A stretch of 64,000 nt of DNA from Limosilactobacillus coleohominis 101-4-CHN. Its GTDB lineage: Bacteria > Bacillota > Bacilli > Lactobacillales > Lactobacillaceae. The position numbers were made by a program, and so were the translations under genes. Below are positions 1 through 9,042 of the stretch, in pieces. Location: contig NZ_GG698802.1 of the NCBI RefSeq assembly GCF_000161935.1, positions 139,320-203,319 on the forward strand. Reading direction: 5' to 3'. The stretch's first letter is position 1, and every line of letters begins with the position of its first letter. The notes under the pieces were generated by a model. The model did not search any database, had not been told where the DNA came from, and was given only the letters and a program-made list of their open reading frames with translations.

Positions 1-2
1 AC

Positions 3-458
3 CTAGCCTTAGATGAGTATGAAAAAGTAATGGATACAAATCTTAAAGGTGTTTTTCTTTGTATGAAATATGAATTACGACAAATGGCAAAGCAAAATGA
101 AGGTGGCAAGATCGTTAACTGTTCATCAATGGGCGGCCTGGTTGGATTACCAGGACGGAGTGCTTACCACGCTTCTAAGCATGGGGTGCTTGGGATGACT
201 AAGAGTACGGCCCTTGAATATGCAGATCAGGGAATTAACGTCAATGCGGTTTGCCCAGGAGTGATTCATACACCAATGGTTGATCGAATGATGAAGACTG
301 AAAAACACGCAATGGATGAATATATCCGAGATATTCCAGAAGGCCGATTAGCTGAACCAGATGAGATTGCGGATGCAGTGCTTTTCTTATGTTCTAATTC
401 CGCAAGTTATATTGTTGGACAAGCACTGGCTGTCGATGGTGGCTATACTATCCACTAG
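3..458 (+). CDS. SDR family oxidoreductase, C-terminal part (5' end outside window)
   Basis: NAD(P)-dependent short-chain dehydrogenase/reductase; the substrate cannot be told from sequence. The reading frame is open from base 3, so the Rossmann glycine motif lies to the left of the window. Visible family marks are the NLKGVF helix-4 Asn segment, the catalytic Ser in CSSMGG, Tyr and Lys in YHASK, and the usual C-terminal IVGQALAVDGGY tail. An internal Met at base 30 is not the true start, because SDR residues continue upstream of it. A second, different SDR follows 150 bases downstream, so the two may have been recruited to one locus, but the gap argues against tight co-translation. Family certain, function unknown. 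Confidence 0.9.
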   Translation, partial: LALDEYEKVMDTNLKGVFLCMKYELRQMAKQNEGGKIVNCSSMGGLVGLPGRSAYHASKHGVLGMTKSTALEYADQGINVNAVCPGVIHTPMVDRMMKTEKHAMDEYIRDIPEGRLAEPDEIADAVLFLCSNSASYIVGQALAVDGGYTIH

Positions 459-607
459 TCGATCTGCTAATGATATGTCGATGAGTATCAACCAATAGTT
501 AATATAATATTAAATCATCGGCGATTCTATTAATCTTGCTAAGGATTTAAGATGAATAGTGTTGAAAGAGATAATACAAAGTAATCATTTTAAGGAGGAA
601 TTTAATT

Positions 608-1351
608 ATGGCGGTTAAAGGAAAAGTAGTAGTAATTACAGGTGCATCTTCAGGAATTGGCGAAGCCACAGCTAAGTTATTAGCTGCTAACGGAGCAATG
701 GTAATGCTTGGCGCCCGTCGTGAAGACCGACTTTACAAGATTGCCAACGAAATCAACGTCAATGGAGGACGAGCAGACTATCGAACCGTGGATGTGACAA
801 AGCCAGAAGAAGTTGAAGCGTTAGTAAAGGCAGCCCAAGATAGTTTCGGTCAGGTTGACGTTATCTTTAATAATGCCGGAATCATGCCAAATTCACCAAT
901 GAGTGCAGTACGGACTGATGAATGGAATAAGATGATTGACGTTAATATCAAAGGGGTTCTGAACGGAATTGCTGCGGTAATGCCAATCTTTACTGCCCAA
1001 AAGCATGGTCACATTATTACGACCTCATCAGTTGCTGGCCTTAAGAATTACGTTGGCTCTGGTGTTTACGGTGCTACTAAGTTTGCCGTTAAGAACGCGA
1101 TGGAAGTTACGCGGATGGAAAGTGCTAACGAAGGGACGAATATCCGGACAACCACCCTTTACCCAGCTGCAATTAATACTGAATTGCTTGACCACATCGG
1201 TGATGAACAGACTGCTTCTAACATGAAGAACTTTTACAAGCAACATGGGATTTCACCAGATGCCATTGCACGGGTTGTTAACTTCGCAATTGATCAACCG
1301 GAAGATGTTGATATTTCTGAATTTACAATTTACCCAACTAACCAAGCATAA
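608..1351 (+). CDS. SDR family NAD(P)-dependent oxidoreductase
   Basis: Cytosolic short-chain dehydrogenase of 247 residues, a standard length for classical SDRs. The cofactor motif TGASSGIG is at residues 11-18, NNAG at 88-91, and the catalytic Ser/Tyr/Lys at about Ser140, Tyr154 and Lys158 (YGATK). A strong AAGGAGG ribosome-binding site lies just before the ATG. The pattern resembles the clavaldehyde/serine-dehydrogenase-like SDRs of lactobacilli (VEVTRMES-type C-terminal half), but the substrate is not recognisable. It stands alone between a partial SDR and a weak terminator-like hairpin. Confidence 0.92.
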   Translation: MAVKGKVVVITGASSGIGEATAKLLAANGAMVMLGARREDRLYKIANEINVNGGRADYRTVDVTKPEEVEALVKAAQDSFGQVDVIFNNAGIMPNSPMSAVRTDEWNKMIDVNIKGVLNGIAAVMPIFTAQKHGHIITTSSVAGLKNYVGSGVYGATKFAVKNAMEVTRMESANEGTNIRTTTLYPAAINTELLDHIGDEQTASNMKNFYKQHGISPDAIARVVNFAIDQPEDVDISEFTIYPTNQA

Positions 1352-1360
1352 TGATTTATG

Positions 1361-1390
1361 AGGCTGAGTGAGAAGCTCAACCTTATTTTT
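1361..1390 (+). terminator. possible intrinsic terminator after the second SDR gene
   Basis: Arms 1361-1368 and 1376-1383 pair at 7 of 8 positions around a 7-base loop and are followed by TATTTTT. It sits between the SDR stop and the next ribosome-binding site. Weak but well placed. Confidence 0.5.
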
Positions 1391-1408
1391 CTACAAGGAG
1401 AGAAAATA

Positions 1409-1837
1409 ATGATTAAAAACCATCACACTTCAGCAATAGATAACCGGATCATAGCTGTTGAAAAGCCAACGGCAGTAAATTTGATTATAAACGGTCAAAC
1501 GTTTCCAGCGGTGCTCAACGATTCTCAAGCCGCACAAGCGTTGATTAAGAAGCTTCCCTATACAATTACGGTAAACCAAGGAATGCATGATTACTGTGGT
1601 ATCATGGATCATTTACCATATCGTGAAGACGATGTTCAAAGTGGTTGGTTTGATGGCGATCTTGCTTTTGACATTAGTGGCGACTGGTTTGCCCTGTTTT
1701 TACGTGGCGCTAATAATGAAGACCGCTACCAGGAAGTTAATTTAGGACAATTAGTAAATAAAGAAGACATTGATAAAATTGCGCAATTACCTTTAACGGT
1801 TAACATCACAATTGAATTGTCGGAGGAATCAAAATGA
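1409..1837 (+). CDS. cyclophilin-like fold protein
   Basis: A 142-residue cytosolic protein resembling the small cyclophilin-like domain family of bacteria. The typical opening pattern is an N-terminal strand with LIINGQTFPAVLNDSQAAQAL, followed by a helix and LPYTITV. No enzymatic activity is established for the family. The start is set at the ATG at 1409, behind a clear ACAAGGAG site. An upstream in-frame ATG at 1358 would add 17 residues read through the terminator-like hairpin and has no ribosome-binding site. The stop codon overlaps the start of the next gene (ATGA), so the two are translationally coupled. Confidence 0.75.
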   Translation: MIKNHHTSAIDNRIIAVEKPTAVNLIINGQTFPAVLNDSQAAQALIKKLPYTITVNQGMHDYCGIMDHLPYREDDVQSGWFDGDLAFDISGDWFALFLRGANNEDRYQEVNLGQLVNKEDIDKIAQLPLTVNITIELSEESK

Positions 1838-2673
1838 AAAAGTTACGAATCACAGGAATTGTTATTCTTGGTTTAGCAATTATCTTAGGGATTTGTTATG
1901 AACAAGGAATGATTCATTCAAATAGTGGTAAATATATTAAGTCCTCAACTCCAACGATCTTCTTTCATGGTTGGGGGAGTAGCGCGCATGCAGAACAACA
2001 TATGGTTAATGCGGCTAAACGGGCAGGAGTTACTAACACCGTGATCCACGCTAATGTTAATCAGAAAGGTCAAGTAACTTTGGTCGGAAAGATTCCGCAC
2101 CACGCCAATAATCAAATCGTTATGGTTAATTATGCAGATAACAAAAATAGTGATTATCACCAAGATGGTAAGTATGCATTCAACGTAATTGAAAAACTTC
2201 AAAATACTTACCATTTTAAACAAATTAACTTGGTTGGTCATTCGATGGGTAACATGTCGATTAGTTTCTACTTATTAGATCATACTCATAATCAAAAATT
2301 GCCACAGCTAAATAAACAGGTGGCAATTGCCGGCCATTTTGATGGGATCAAGGGCCGTGATTTACCAAGTGGTCTAGAGATAGATTCTCATACTGGTCAA
2401 CCTAATAAGATGAGCCCTGCTTATCGACAGTTACTAGGATTGCGTAGCATTTATCCAAAGTCAGCCAAGGTATTAAATATGTATGGTGATATCGGCGATG
2501 GTTCAGATGGCCAAGTAACGAATGAATCGTCAAAGACAATGCGCTATTTAGTTGCTGGACGGGCTGCATCTTATCAAGAAAAGAAATTTGCTGGTAAGCA
2601 AGCGCAACACAGTAAATTACATAGTAATCGACAAGTTGATCAAGCATTAATTAACTTTTTATGGTCAAAGTAG
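1834..2673 (+). CDS. alpha/beta hydrolase, DUF915 family, membrane-anchored or secreted
   Basis: A 279-residue extracytoplasmic serine hydrolase of the DUF915 type common in lactobacilli. Residues 5-22 form an uncleaved anchor or signal segment. FFHGWGSS near residues 43-50 fits the oxyanion-loop region. GHSMG at 135-139 carries the nucleophile Ser137. GDIGDGSDG (near 215) and the late QHSKLH supply plausible acid and base residues. The substrate is unknown. The ATG overlaps the upstream TGA by four bases and a GGAGG site lies just before it. It ends 13 bases before the PEBP gene, so 1409-4577 looks like one transcription unit. Confidence 0.85.
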   Translation: MKKLRITGIVILGLAIILGICYEQGMIHSNSGKYIKSSTPTIFFHGWGSSAHAEQHMVNAAKRAGVTNTVIHANVNQKGQVTLVGKIPHHANNQIVMVNYADNKNSDYHQDGKYAFNVIEKLQNTYHFKQINLVGHSMGNMSISFYLLDHTHNQKLPQLNKQVAIAGHFDGIKGRDLPSGLEIDSHTGQPNKMSPAYRQLLGLRSIYPKSAKVLNMYGDIGDGSDGQVTNESSKTMRYLVAGRAASYQEKKFAGKQAQHSKLHSNRQVDQALINFLWSK

Positions 2674-2686
2674 GAGGGATTCATCA

Positions 2687-3181
2687 ATGAAAATAAGTGT
2701 GCCACTAACTACAGATGGGTATTTACCAGATAAGTATTCTAAATATTCGGCTATAAAAAGAGCCGGCCAACCAGTCGTATCATTTCCTATTAAAATAACG
2801 GATGTACCTGAAAGAACTGAGTGCTTAGCATTATCGCTAATTGACTATGATGCAGTTCCACGAACGGGCTTTCCGTTTATCCATTGGTTAGCGACAAACC
2901 TGCCTGTTCAAAGTATTACGGAAGATTTTAGTAGTGTTTTTGAAGGCCCACAAGGAATGAATACGTGGGCTTCACGATTTTACGGTGTAGATGATGAATA
3001 CGTTATTAGTCACTATACTGGTCCCATGCCGCCTGAAAAGCCGCACCGCTATACTCTAACAATTTATGCATTAAGTCAGGTGGTGAATGTAAAGGATAAA
3101 TTTTTCTATAATGATTTCCGGGATGAACTGGCCGGGAAGATATTAACTAAAACAGAATTAATAGTAAATGCGCGCGATTAA
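2687..3181 (+). CDS. YbhB/YbcL family (PEBP, Raf-kinase-inhibitor-like) protein
   Basis: A 164-residue phosphatidylethanolamine-binding-protein-like fold. The family signature is visible as LALSLIDYDAVPRTGFPFIHWLATNLP, the ligand-pocket strand that ends in the HW motif, and as the late GPMPPEKPHRYTLTIYAL strand. The biological ligand of bacterial members is not known. The AGGAGG site at 2671-2677 precedes the ATG. The end overlaps one possible upstream start of the next gene, which supports co-transcription with it. Confidence 0.88.
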   Translation: MKISVPLTTDGYLPDKYSKYSAIKRAGQPVVSFPIKITDVPERTECLALSLIDYDAVPRTGFPFIHWLATNLPVQSITEDFSSVFEGPQGMNTWASRFYGVDDEYVISHYTGPMPPEKPHRYTLTIYALSQVVNVKDKFFYNDFRDELAGKILTKTELIVNARD

Positions 3182-3197
3182 AAGGGGAAACATCAAA

Positions 3198-4577
3198 GTG
3201 ACAGTTAAAAATTGTGAAAGAATTTTATTAATTCTTTTGGTAATTATAAGTATTCTCAATTTGATTTTTGCTAACCGGTTTGCAGTGGCATTAGCAATTG
3301 TTTCACTATTGGTGCTGATTTGTGGCTTTCACCATTTAGGCAGTGCTTTTAAATGGGCAACCGGCATTTTTTTGCTACTTGGATTGATAATTGCTCGGTA
3401 TGATCACTTTACCTTAGTTAGAGTAATTAATGCTGTGAATTCAATGGATAATCTGATAGTGTTGTTAATCGTCATGCAATTGTTTACTATTCCAATTACG
3501 GTGGGGCGTTATCAAAGCTCAATTGTGACACTTATTAATGGAAAATTACCAACGAACCGCAGTTTATTTGGTTTTACAATGCTAATTACATTTTTACTTT
3601 CAAGTATTCTTTCAATGGGAACCGTGCCAATTGTTTATTCGATTTTAGGCCCAACGATAAAGCAACGGCTTGGAGATCAATATTATCATTTTTCGTCAGT
3701 TGCCATTAGTCGTTCCTTTACCTTGGGAACGTTGTGGGCACCTGGGGCAGCGACGATTTTTCTGATTAGTACCATTACACATGTATCGCTCCAAAAGCTG
3801 TTTGGCCCCAGTTTTGTTATAGGATTATTGGGTCTCTTGATGGCTTGGGTGTTTGAACTACATGTGCTTTCAGCCAAAAAAGAACATCAGGATATTAAAA
3901 GCCCAGCCGACACAAAGCAAGCAACGTTAAAGGTCTTTCAAATTGGATTAGCAGTAGTGGCATTGTTGCTGATTGCTTTTACTTTGATTCATCTTAAAAT
4001 TGGTGAGGCCATGACAGACGTAGCATTAGCTGGACTAGTTGTTATTTTGCTTTGGTTACTAGTTTTACAGGCGAGCGATCGTGATCATCAGCAAACTATT
4101 AAGGCTGGCAAAAAATACTTGCAAAGTGGGCTATTACGTGGTGGTAGCCTAGCACCGTTTTTCGTGGCAATTGGTTTATTTTCAAATGTCTTTGAACATT
4201 CGCAGGTATCTAAAACAATCGGTCAAGGATTGGCCCCGGCCATCGGGTATTTATCATGGGGAGCGTTAGCCTCAATTCCACTCTTAGTTGTTGGTTTATC
4301 CCTAGTTGGTGTGCATCCGCTCGCTTCAGTAACGTTATTGGGCCAGATAATGATGGGAATTAGTTTGCCATTTAATGCTTTGGCAATTGCTTTAGCTCTC
4401 AATATTGGTAGTGTATTAGCGTACATGATGTCACCATTTGCTGGAATTGTGGTCGTGATTGCAAATATTCTGGGCATTAGTTCAACCACCATTTCTTTAA
4501 AATGGAATGGAAAATACTGTCTGCTTCTTTTAGTGGTTAGCTTGATTTTTATTGCTGGATATTCAATTTTGATTTAA
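3198..4577 (+). CDS. multi-pass membrane protein, transporter-like (ion-transporter superfamily type)
   Basis: About 459 residues with ten or more hydrophobic segments. The arrangement of two halves separated by a charged loop (AKKEHQDIKSPADTKQ), with a re-entrant-like LLSSILSMGTVPIVYSILG in the first half and SLVGVHPLASVTLLGQIM in the second, resembles DctM/CitM-type ion transporters. I cannot name the substrate. GTG at 3198 is preferred because AAAGGGGA lies 10 bases before it. The upstream ATG at 3168 sits inside the PEBP gene and has no site. It is probably the last gene of the 1409-4577 operon. Confidence 0.65.
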   Translation: MTVKNCERILLILLVIISILNLIFANRFAVALAIVSLLVLICGFHHLGSAFKWATGIFLLLGLIIARYDHFTLVRVINAVNSMDNLIVLLIVMQLFTIPITVGRYQSSIVTLINGKLPTNRSLFGFTMLITFLLSSILSMGTVPIVYSILGPTIKQRLGDQYYHFSSVAISRSFTLGTLWAPGAATIFLISTITHVSLQKLFGPSFVIGLLGLLMAWVFELHVLSAKKEHQDIKSPADTKQATLKVFQIGLAVVALLLIAFTLIHLKIGEAMTDVALAGLVVILLWLLVLQASDRDHQQTIKAGKKYLQSGLLRGGSLAPFFVAIGLFSNVFEHSQVSKTIGQGLAPAIGYLSWGALASIPLLVVGLSLVGVHPLASVTLLGQIMMGISLPFNALAIALALNIGSVLAYMMSPFAGIVVVIANILGISSTTISLKWNGKYCLLLLVVSLIFIAGYSILI

Positions 4578-4583
4578 AAATGA

Positions 4584-4606
4584 CCCAAAGTTCACCGAAC
4601 TTTGGG
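4584..4606. terminator. shared intrinsic terminator between the transporter gene and mscL
   Basis: A perfect 10-bp stem (4584-4593 with 4597-4606) with a 3-base loop lies between two convergent genes. Read leftward it is followed by TCATTTTT, so it suits mscL best; read rightward the T-run is poor. Confidence 0.78.
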
Positions 4607-4621
4607 CCTAATTTGATCTTA

Positions 4622-4993
4622 CTATTGTTTTTCTTCAAGCATTTTGACGATCTTCGCAAGTGATTCTTCAGCACTGGGCTGGGCTGGTTCTGGATCTGCT
4701 AGTTTTTTAGGAAATAACTTGTTAACCATTTTAACCAACAAGAAAACCACAAAGGCGATGATCAAAAAGTTAATTACGGCATTAATAAAAACACCAAATT
4801 TGAACGTGGCCCCGCCAACTTTCCAAGTGAGGTTGGACAGGTCAATTTTTCCCACAAAGATCCCGATAAACGGGTTAATAATATTGTTCACGAGCGAATT
4901 AACGATGGAGGTAAAAGCCGCCCCAATAATTACCCCGACGGCCATGTCCATGACATTACCCCGACTAATAAACTCTTTAAATTCTTTAATCAT
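4622..4993 (-). CDS. mscL: large-conductance mechanosensitive channel MscL
   Basis: Pentameric inner-membrane channel that opens under membrane tension and releases solutes during hypo-osmotic shock. The 123-residue length is normal. It has the amphipathic N-terminus [27 protein letters not shown], the conserved TM1 run through [14 protein letters not shown], a TM2 at about 64-90, and the C-terminal helical bundle ending [13 protein letters not shown] 61-residue gene lies 15 bases upstream on the same strand, so the two are likely co-transcribed. Confidence 0.97.
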   Translation of the reverse strand: MIKEFKEFISRGNVMDMAVGVIIGAAFTSIVNSLVNNIINPFIGIFVGKIDLSNLTWKVGGATFKFGVFINAVINFLIIAFVVFLLVKMVNKLFPKKLADPEPAQPSAEESLAKIVKMLEEKQ

Positions 4994-5008
4994 GATGAGA
5001 CTCCTTAA

Positions 5009-5194
5009 CTACTTTTGGAAGGGGTCGATATCGTTATTTAAAACTCCAAGTAAGTACTTATAATTTTGACCAACCGCCACTGCATTGGTTAGCTTTTTGG
5101 CTTCTGGATCGTCCATACTAGTCTTAACGGTTGCATTGTGTTGAAGCATGGCAATGGTTAATTCAACCGCTAGCTCTTGATTTGATTTACTCAT
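5009..5194 (-). CDS. small conserved-looking hypothetical protein (61 aa)
   Basis: A short, soluble, helical protein with no membrane segment and no recognisable motif (opens MSKSNQELAVELTIAMLQ). A clear AAGGAAG ribosome-binding site and spacing support translation. It is transcribed ahead of mscL with a 15-base gap. The function is unknown. Confidence 0.75.
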   Translation of the reverse strand: MSKSNQELAVELTIAMLQHNATVKTSMDDPEAKKLTNAVAVGQNYKYLLGVLNNDIDPFQK

Positions 5195-5270
5195 AATAAA
5201 ACTTCCTTTCTGAATGTTTTGTTTGTATTAATATGCTACCATTAAATTATTAATTTAGGGAAGTGAATTT

Positions 5271-6212
5271 ATGAATTATCGGCAATGGTTAACTAAAATT
5301 AGTGTTGGAATCTTAGCGCTTGGGATTGGTATTCAAGCACCAATTGCTACTCAGCTTGAACCATCATCACAGGTCACGGCTTTGGCAGCCAAAAAACACC
5401 ATTTAACGGTGGATGAAAAGCAATTGGCCAATCTTGATTATCAAGGACAGCAGGTGATTGTGTTAAATAATAATCAACCAACTTTTACCAGTGATGATCT
5501 TGACACGAGCAAGGGGAGTTGGCAAAAGTATGCATCCTTGGATCAATACAACCGCGCGACAGGAGCAGACGGATTACTAAATAAGTCCATGATGCCAACT
5601 GCAAAGCGCGAGCCACTCCATGTTAACCCGAGTGGCTGGCATAATAAGAAAGTGAATGGTAAATACCTTTACAATCGGTCGCATTTGATTGGTTATCAGC
5701 TTAGTGGTCAGAATAACAACTGGAAAAATCTAATTACTGGTACCCGCTCATTAAATGATCCGGCGATGCTGAAGTATGAAGATCAGGTGGCCAGCTTCTT
5801 AAAGAGTCATCCAAATCAGTATGTCCGTTATCAGGTTACACCAGTTTATCGGGGCTCAGAAAAGGTGGCCCGTGGCGTTCACATGCAAGGACAGTCAGTG
5901 GGTAGTGATGCGGTCAGCTTTAATGTCTACATTTTCAATGTTCAAGATGGTGTCAATATTAATTATGATGATGGAACCAGCCAGGTAATTAATGGTCAGC
6001 AAGAAAGTGCAACTACTACGGTGTCCAGTAATTCAGTTTCCGTCAATTCAGGATCTGATGATAACCAAAATCAAACGGTGTATGTAACACCAAGTGGTCA
6101 CAAATACCATTATGATCCTAATTGTCGGGCATTGCGGCGGTCGCATAGTGTTAGTCAGATGACGGTGAGTCAGGCTCGTAATGCAGGTTATACACCATGT
6201 GGTTTAGAGTAA
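5271..6212 (+). CDS. secreted DNA/RNA non-specific endonuclease (EndA-like) with C-terminal Cys/His motif
   Basis: A 313-residue exported nuclease. An N-terminal signal peptide ends near residue 40 (LAA-KK). The beta-beta-alpha-metal core is recognisable by NRSHLIGYQLSGQNNNWKNLITGTRSLN. His138 is the predicted general base, in the position of the DRGH motif of streptococcal EndA, and downstream Asn residues bind the metal. A Ser/Asn-rich linker (about 245-270) leads to a 37-residue tail with HYDPNCRAL and GYTPC, the pattern of a small Cys/His metal-binding motif found at the end of some secreted nucleases. Likely roles are DNA scavenging or processing of extracellular DNA; a link to competence is not shown here. 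Confidence 0.88.
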   Translation: MNYRQWLTKISVGILALGIGIQAPIATQLEPSSQVTALAAKKHHLTVDEKQLANLDYQGQQVIVLNNNQPTFTSDDLDTSKGSWQKYASLDQYNRATGADGLLNKSMMPTAKREPLHVNPSGWHNKKVNGKYLYNRSHLIGYQLSGQNNNWKNLITGTRSLNDPAMLKYEDQVASFLKSHPNQYVRYQVTPVYRGSEKVARGVHMQGQSVGSDAVSFNVYIFNVQDGVNINYDDGTSQVINGQQESATTTVSSNSVSVNSGSDDNQNQTVYVTPSGHKYHYDPNCRALRRSHSVSQMTVSQARNAGYTPCGLE

Positions 6213-6214
6213 AC

Positions 6215-6247
6215 AAAAAGATCTCAACAAAATTTTGAGATCTTTTT
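6215..6247. terminator. bidirectional intrinsic terminator between the nuclease gene and ldh
   Basis: Stem 6215-6227 with 6235-6247 is 13 bp and reads A5 on one side and T5 on the other. It can therefore end both convergent transcripts. Confidence 0.88.
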
Positions 6248-6263
6248 ACTATATTTGAAACTC

Positions 6264-7241
<978 letters not shown>

Positions 7242-7290
7242 TCAAAAAATTAAGCTGATCAAATATCGATCAACCGTTTTACAACATTGA

Positions 7291-7320
7291 ATTATAACAT
7301 CAAATACTAATTAACGTCAT
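7291..7320 (-). promoter_or_regulatory. sigma-A promoter of ldh
   Basis: On the minus strand, ATGACG (7315-7320) and a perfect TATAAT (7291-7296) are separated by 18 bases. An imperfect dyad with TGATC/GATCA arms at about 7256-7272 lies between the promoter and the start and could be an operator, which is unproven. Confidence 0.75.
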
Positions 7321-7334
7321 CTTTGATTTGTAAT

Positions 7335-7520
7335 TTAATTAAAAAATGACCCAAACCCATATAGTAATCCACCTGCAATAAGAATGATGGCGGGAATCAG
7401 GAGGGCTTTAACGAAAAAGCCGATCAAGGCAACGATGATTAAGACCCCTAAGAGCCAAAAGGAAAACTTTAGCAATTTCCAAAGGAGCCAAATGACCAAA
7501 AGGCCGATTAATAAACTCAT
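7335..7520 (-). CDS. small membrane protein (61 aa)
   Basis: Almost entirely hydrophobic, with two predicted membrane segments (about residues 3-30 and 32-58) joined by a short turn. An AAAGGATGG ribosome-binding site precedes the ATG. It has no recognisable functional motif and resembles the many short hydrophobic orphan proteins of lactobacilli. It lies upstream of ldh in the same direction but ahead of the ldh promoter, so it may be a separate unit. Confidence 0.7.
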   Translation of the reverse strand: MSLLIGLLVIWLLWKLLKFSFWLLGVLIIVALIGFFVKALLIPAIILIAGGLLYGFGSFFN

Positions 7521-7697
7521 GTGGTTACCATCCTTTCTGAATGTGGAATCTATTATAGCGTTTTTGTAAAGTAACGGATCATTTTAGTTAATAGATTTAA
7601 GAGATCTTTATTTTCTGTACCTTTTGTAGAACAGGTCCTTGTGGTAAAATATAGTTTAACAAATTTTGTCCAATAAGGAATCTGGGAGGTGATTACC

Positions 7698-8021
7698 ATT
7701 TTAAATCGGATCAAGCAGTTTATGCGTGATAATGATTTAACATATAAGAAGGAATATATTCGGCCGATGATGACCCCAGAGCATGTATATGTCTTTCGGT
7801 TTGGCAAGCATAAGCTAAATAATCGGGTGATCATTCGTTACTCTCACACGTGGACGGGCCGTTTGAAGATTAATGAAATTGATGTTCGATTGCACCACCA
7901 GCACCATCCGCGCATTTTTAAGACTGAGAAAGATTTGCTCCTATACTTAACGGAACATCTCGAAAAGAAGCGGGCGCGTAAGCGTGAAGGCAAGCAGGCC
8001 AAAAATACTGAAAAAGAATAA
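7698..8021 (+). CDS. hypothetical basic protein (about 108 aa), start codon uncertain
   Basis: A soluble, strongly basic protein ending in a Lys/Arg-rich tail (KKRARKREGKQAKN). No family is recognised. The start is unusual. An ideal GGAGGTGAT site (7685-7693) is followed at normal spacing by an in-frame ATT at 7698, so initiation at ATT is plausible. The alternatives are GTG at 7689, which overlaps that site and relies on AAGGAA 8 bases upstream, or the ATG at 7722. It precedes prmA, from which a terminator separates it. Confidence 0.65.
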   Translation: MLNRIKQFMRDNDLTYKKEYIRPMMTPEHVYVFRFGKHKLNNRVIIRYSHTWTGRLKINEIDVRLHHQHHPRIFKTEKDLLLYLTEHLEKKRARKREGKQAKNTEKE

Positions 8022-8036
8022 CTGGGGTGGAAAAGG

Positions 8037-8060
8037 GCGACGATAGTAGTCGCTTTTTTT
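8037..8060 (+). terminator. intrinsic terminator upstream of prmA
   Basis: GCGAC (8037-8041) pairs with GTCGC (8049-8053) around a 7-base loop, followed by seven T residues. Confidence 0.82.
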
Positions 8061-8082
8061 GTCATTTAAAGGAGTGTGAATT

Positions 8083-9042
8083 ATGGACTGGACAGCCATT
8101 ACTGTTGAAACCACGAATGAAGCTGTGGAAGCAGTTAGTTATATTCTAAGCGATGCTGGTTCCACAGGCGTTAAGATTGACGATGCAGCTGATTTTGCAA
8201 AGCTAAAGCGAGGAAAGTATGGGCCATATGGTGAGATTATTGATCCGGGTGAATTACCTCATCGTGAAACCGGTGCAGCGGTTACTGGTTATTTTCCACC
8301 AAAAATATTTGTTCCCGAATTAGTAACTGAAATTAAACAACGGGTGGAGCAACTGAGACAGTTTGACTTGAACCCGGCTCCAGCGACGGTTACTTCTTCA
8401 GCAATCGATAATCAAGATTGGGCGACAGAATGGCAAAAGTACTATCATCCGGTTCGAGTTACCAGTCAACTAACAGTGGTGCCAGAATGGGAAGACTATC
8501 AGTTAGTGAATCCCAATGAAAAAACAATTATTTTAGATCCAGGGATGGCCTTTGGTACCGGAACTCATCCAACAACGCAGTTAATGCTTCAGGCTTTAGG
8601 AACAGTTGTAATGGGTGGTGAATCTGTAATTGACGTTGGAACTGGTTCGGGAGTTCTCGCAATTGCTGCTAAATTGCTGGGTGCTGGCAATGTCACGGCT
8701 TATGATGTTGATGAAGTGGCAGTTGAATCAGCTAAGCGTAACGTGGCGTTAAATCAGCAAGCAGCTGATATTCAACTCGGGGTTAACAGTTTACTTGATG
8801 GGATCGAAACTCAAACTGATGTGATTGTTGCTAATATTTTAGCCGAGATTATTTTGCCACTCATCCCGCAAGCCTTTGCTAATTTGTGGCCAGGAGGTAA
8901 ATTTTTGACTTCTGGGATCATTAAGGACAAGTTTGCAACGGTTCGTGACGCAGAGCTGAAACAGGGATTTGTGATTGATGAAACGCTCCGCATGAAGGAT
9001 TGGTATGGCATTATTGCACATAAACCAACGGAGGACGAATAA
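8083..9042 (+). CDS. prmA: ribosomal protein L11 methyltransferase PrmA
   Basis: SAM-dependent methylation of Lys residues and the N-terminus of ribosomal protein L11. 319 residues. An N-terminal substrate-binding domain (about 1-130) precedes the Rossmann methyltransferase domain. Family marks are [10 protein letters not shown] at 156-165, SAM motif [16 protein letters not shown] at about 182-196, and motif IV in VANILAEII. An AAAGGAG site precedes the ATG. It shares a TAATG junction with rsmE (last base of the stop is the first base of the start), so the two ribosome-modification genes are coupled. Confidence 0.97.
   Translation: MDWTAITVETTNEAVEAVSYILSDAGSTGVKIDDAADFAKLKRGKYGPYGEIIDPGELPHRETGAAVTGYFPPKIFVPELVTEIKQRVEQLRQFDLNPAPATVTSSAIDNQDWATEWQKYYHPVRVTSQLTVVPEWEDYQLVNPNEKTIILDPGMAFGTGTHPTTQLMLQALGTVVMGGESVIDVGTGSGVLAIAAKLLGAGNVTAYDVDEVAVESAKRNVALNQQAADIQLGVNSLLDGIETQTDVIVANILAEIILPLIPQAFANLWPGGKFLTSGIIKDKFATVRDAELKQGFVIDETLRMKDWYGIIAHKPTEDE

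Noticed and set aside
459-607. Promoter or remnant gene between the two SDR genes
   Set aside because: AT-rich, with TTGAAA and TAATAC but no valid spacing, and no coding signal.
5194-5270. Divergent promoter between the 61-residue gene and the nuclease gene
   Set aside because: TATGCT and TTGTTT elements are present, but the spacing is wrong on either strand, so I could not support a call.
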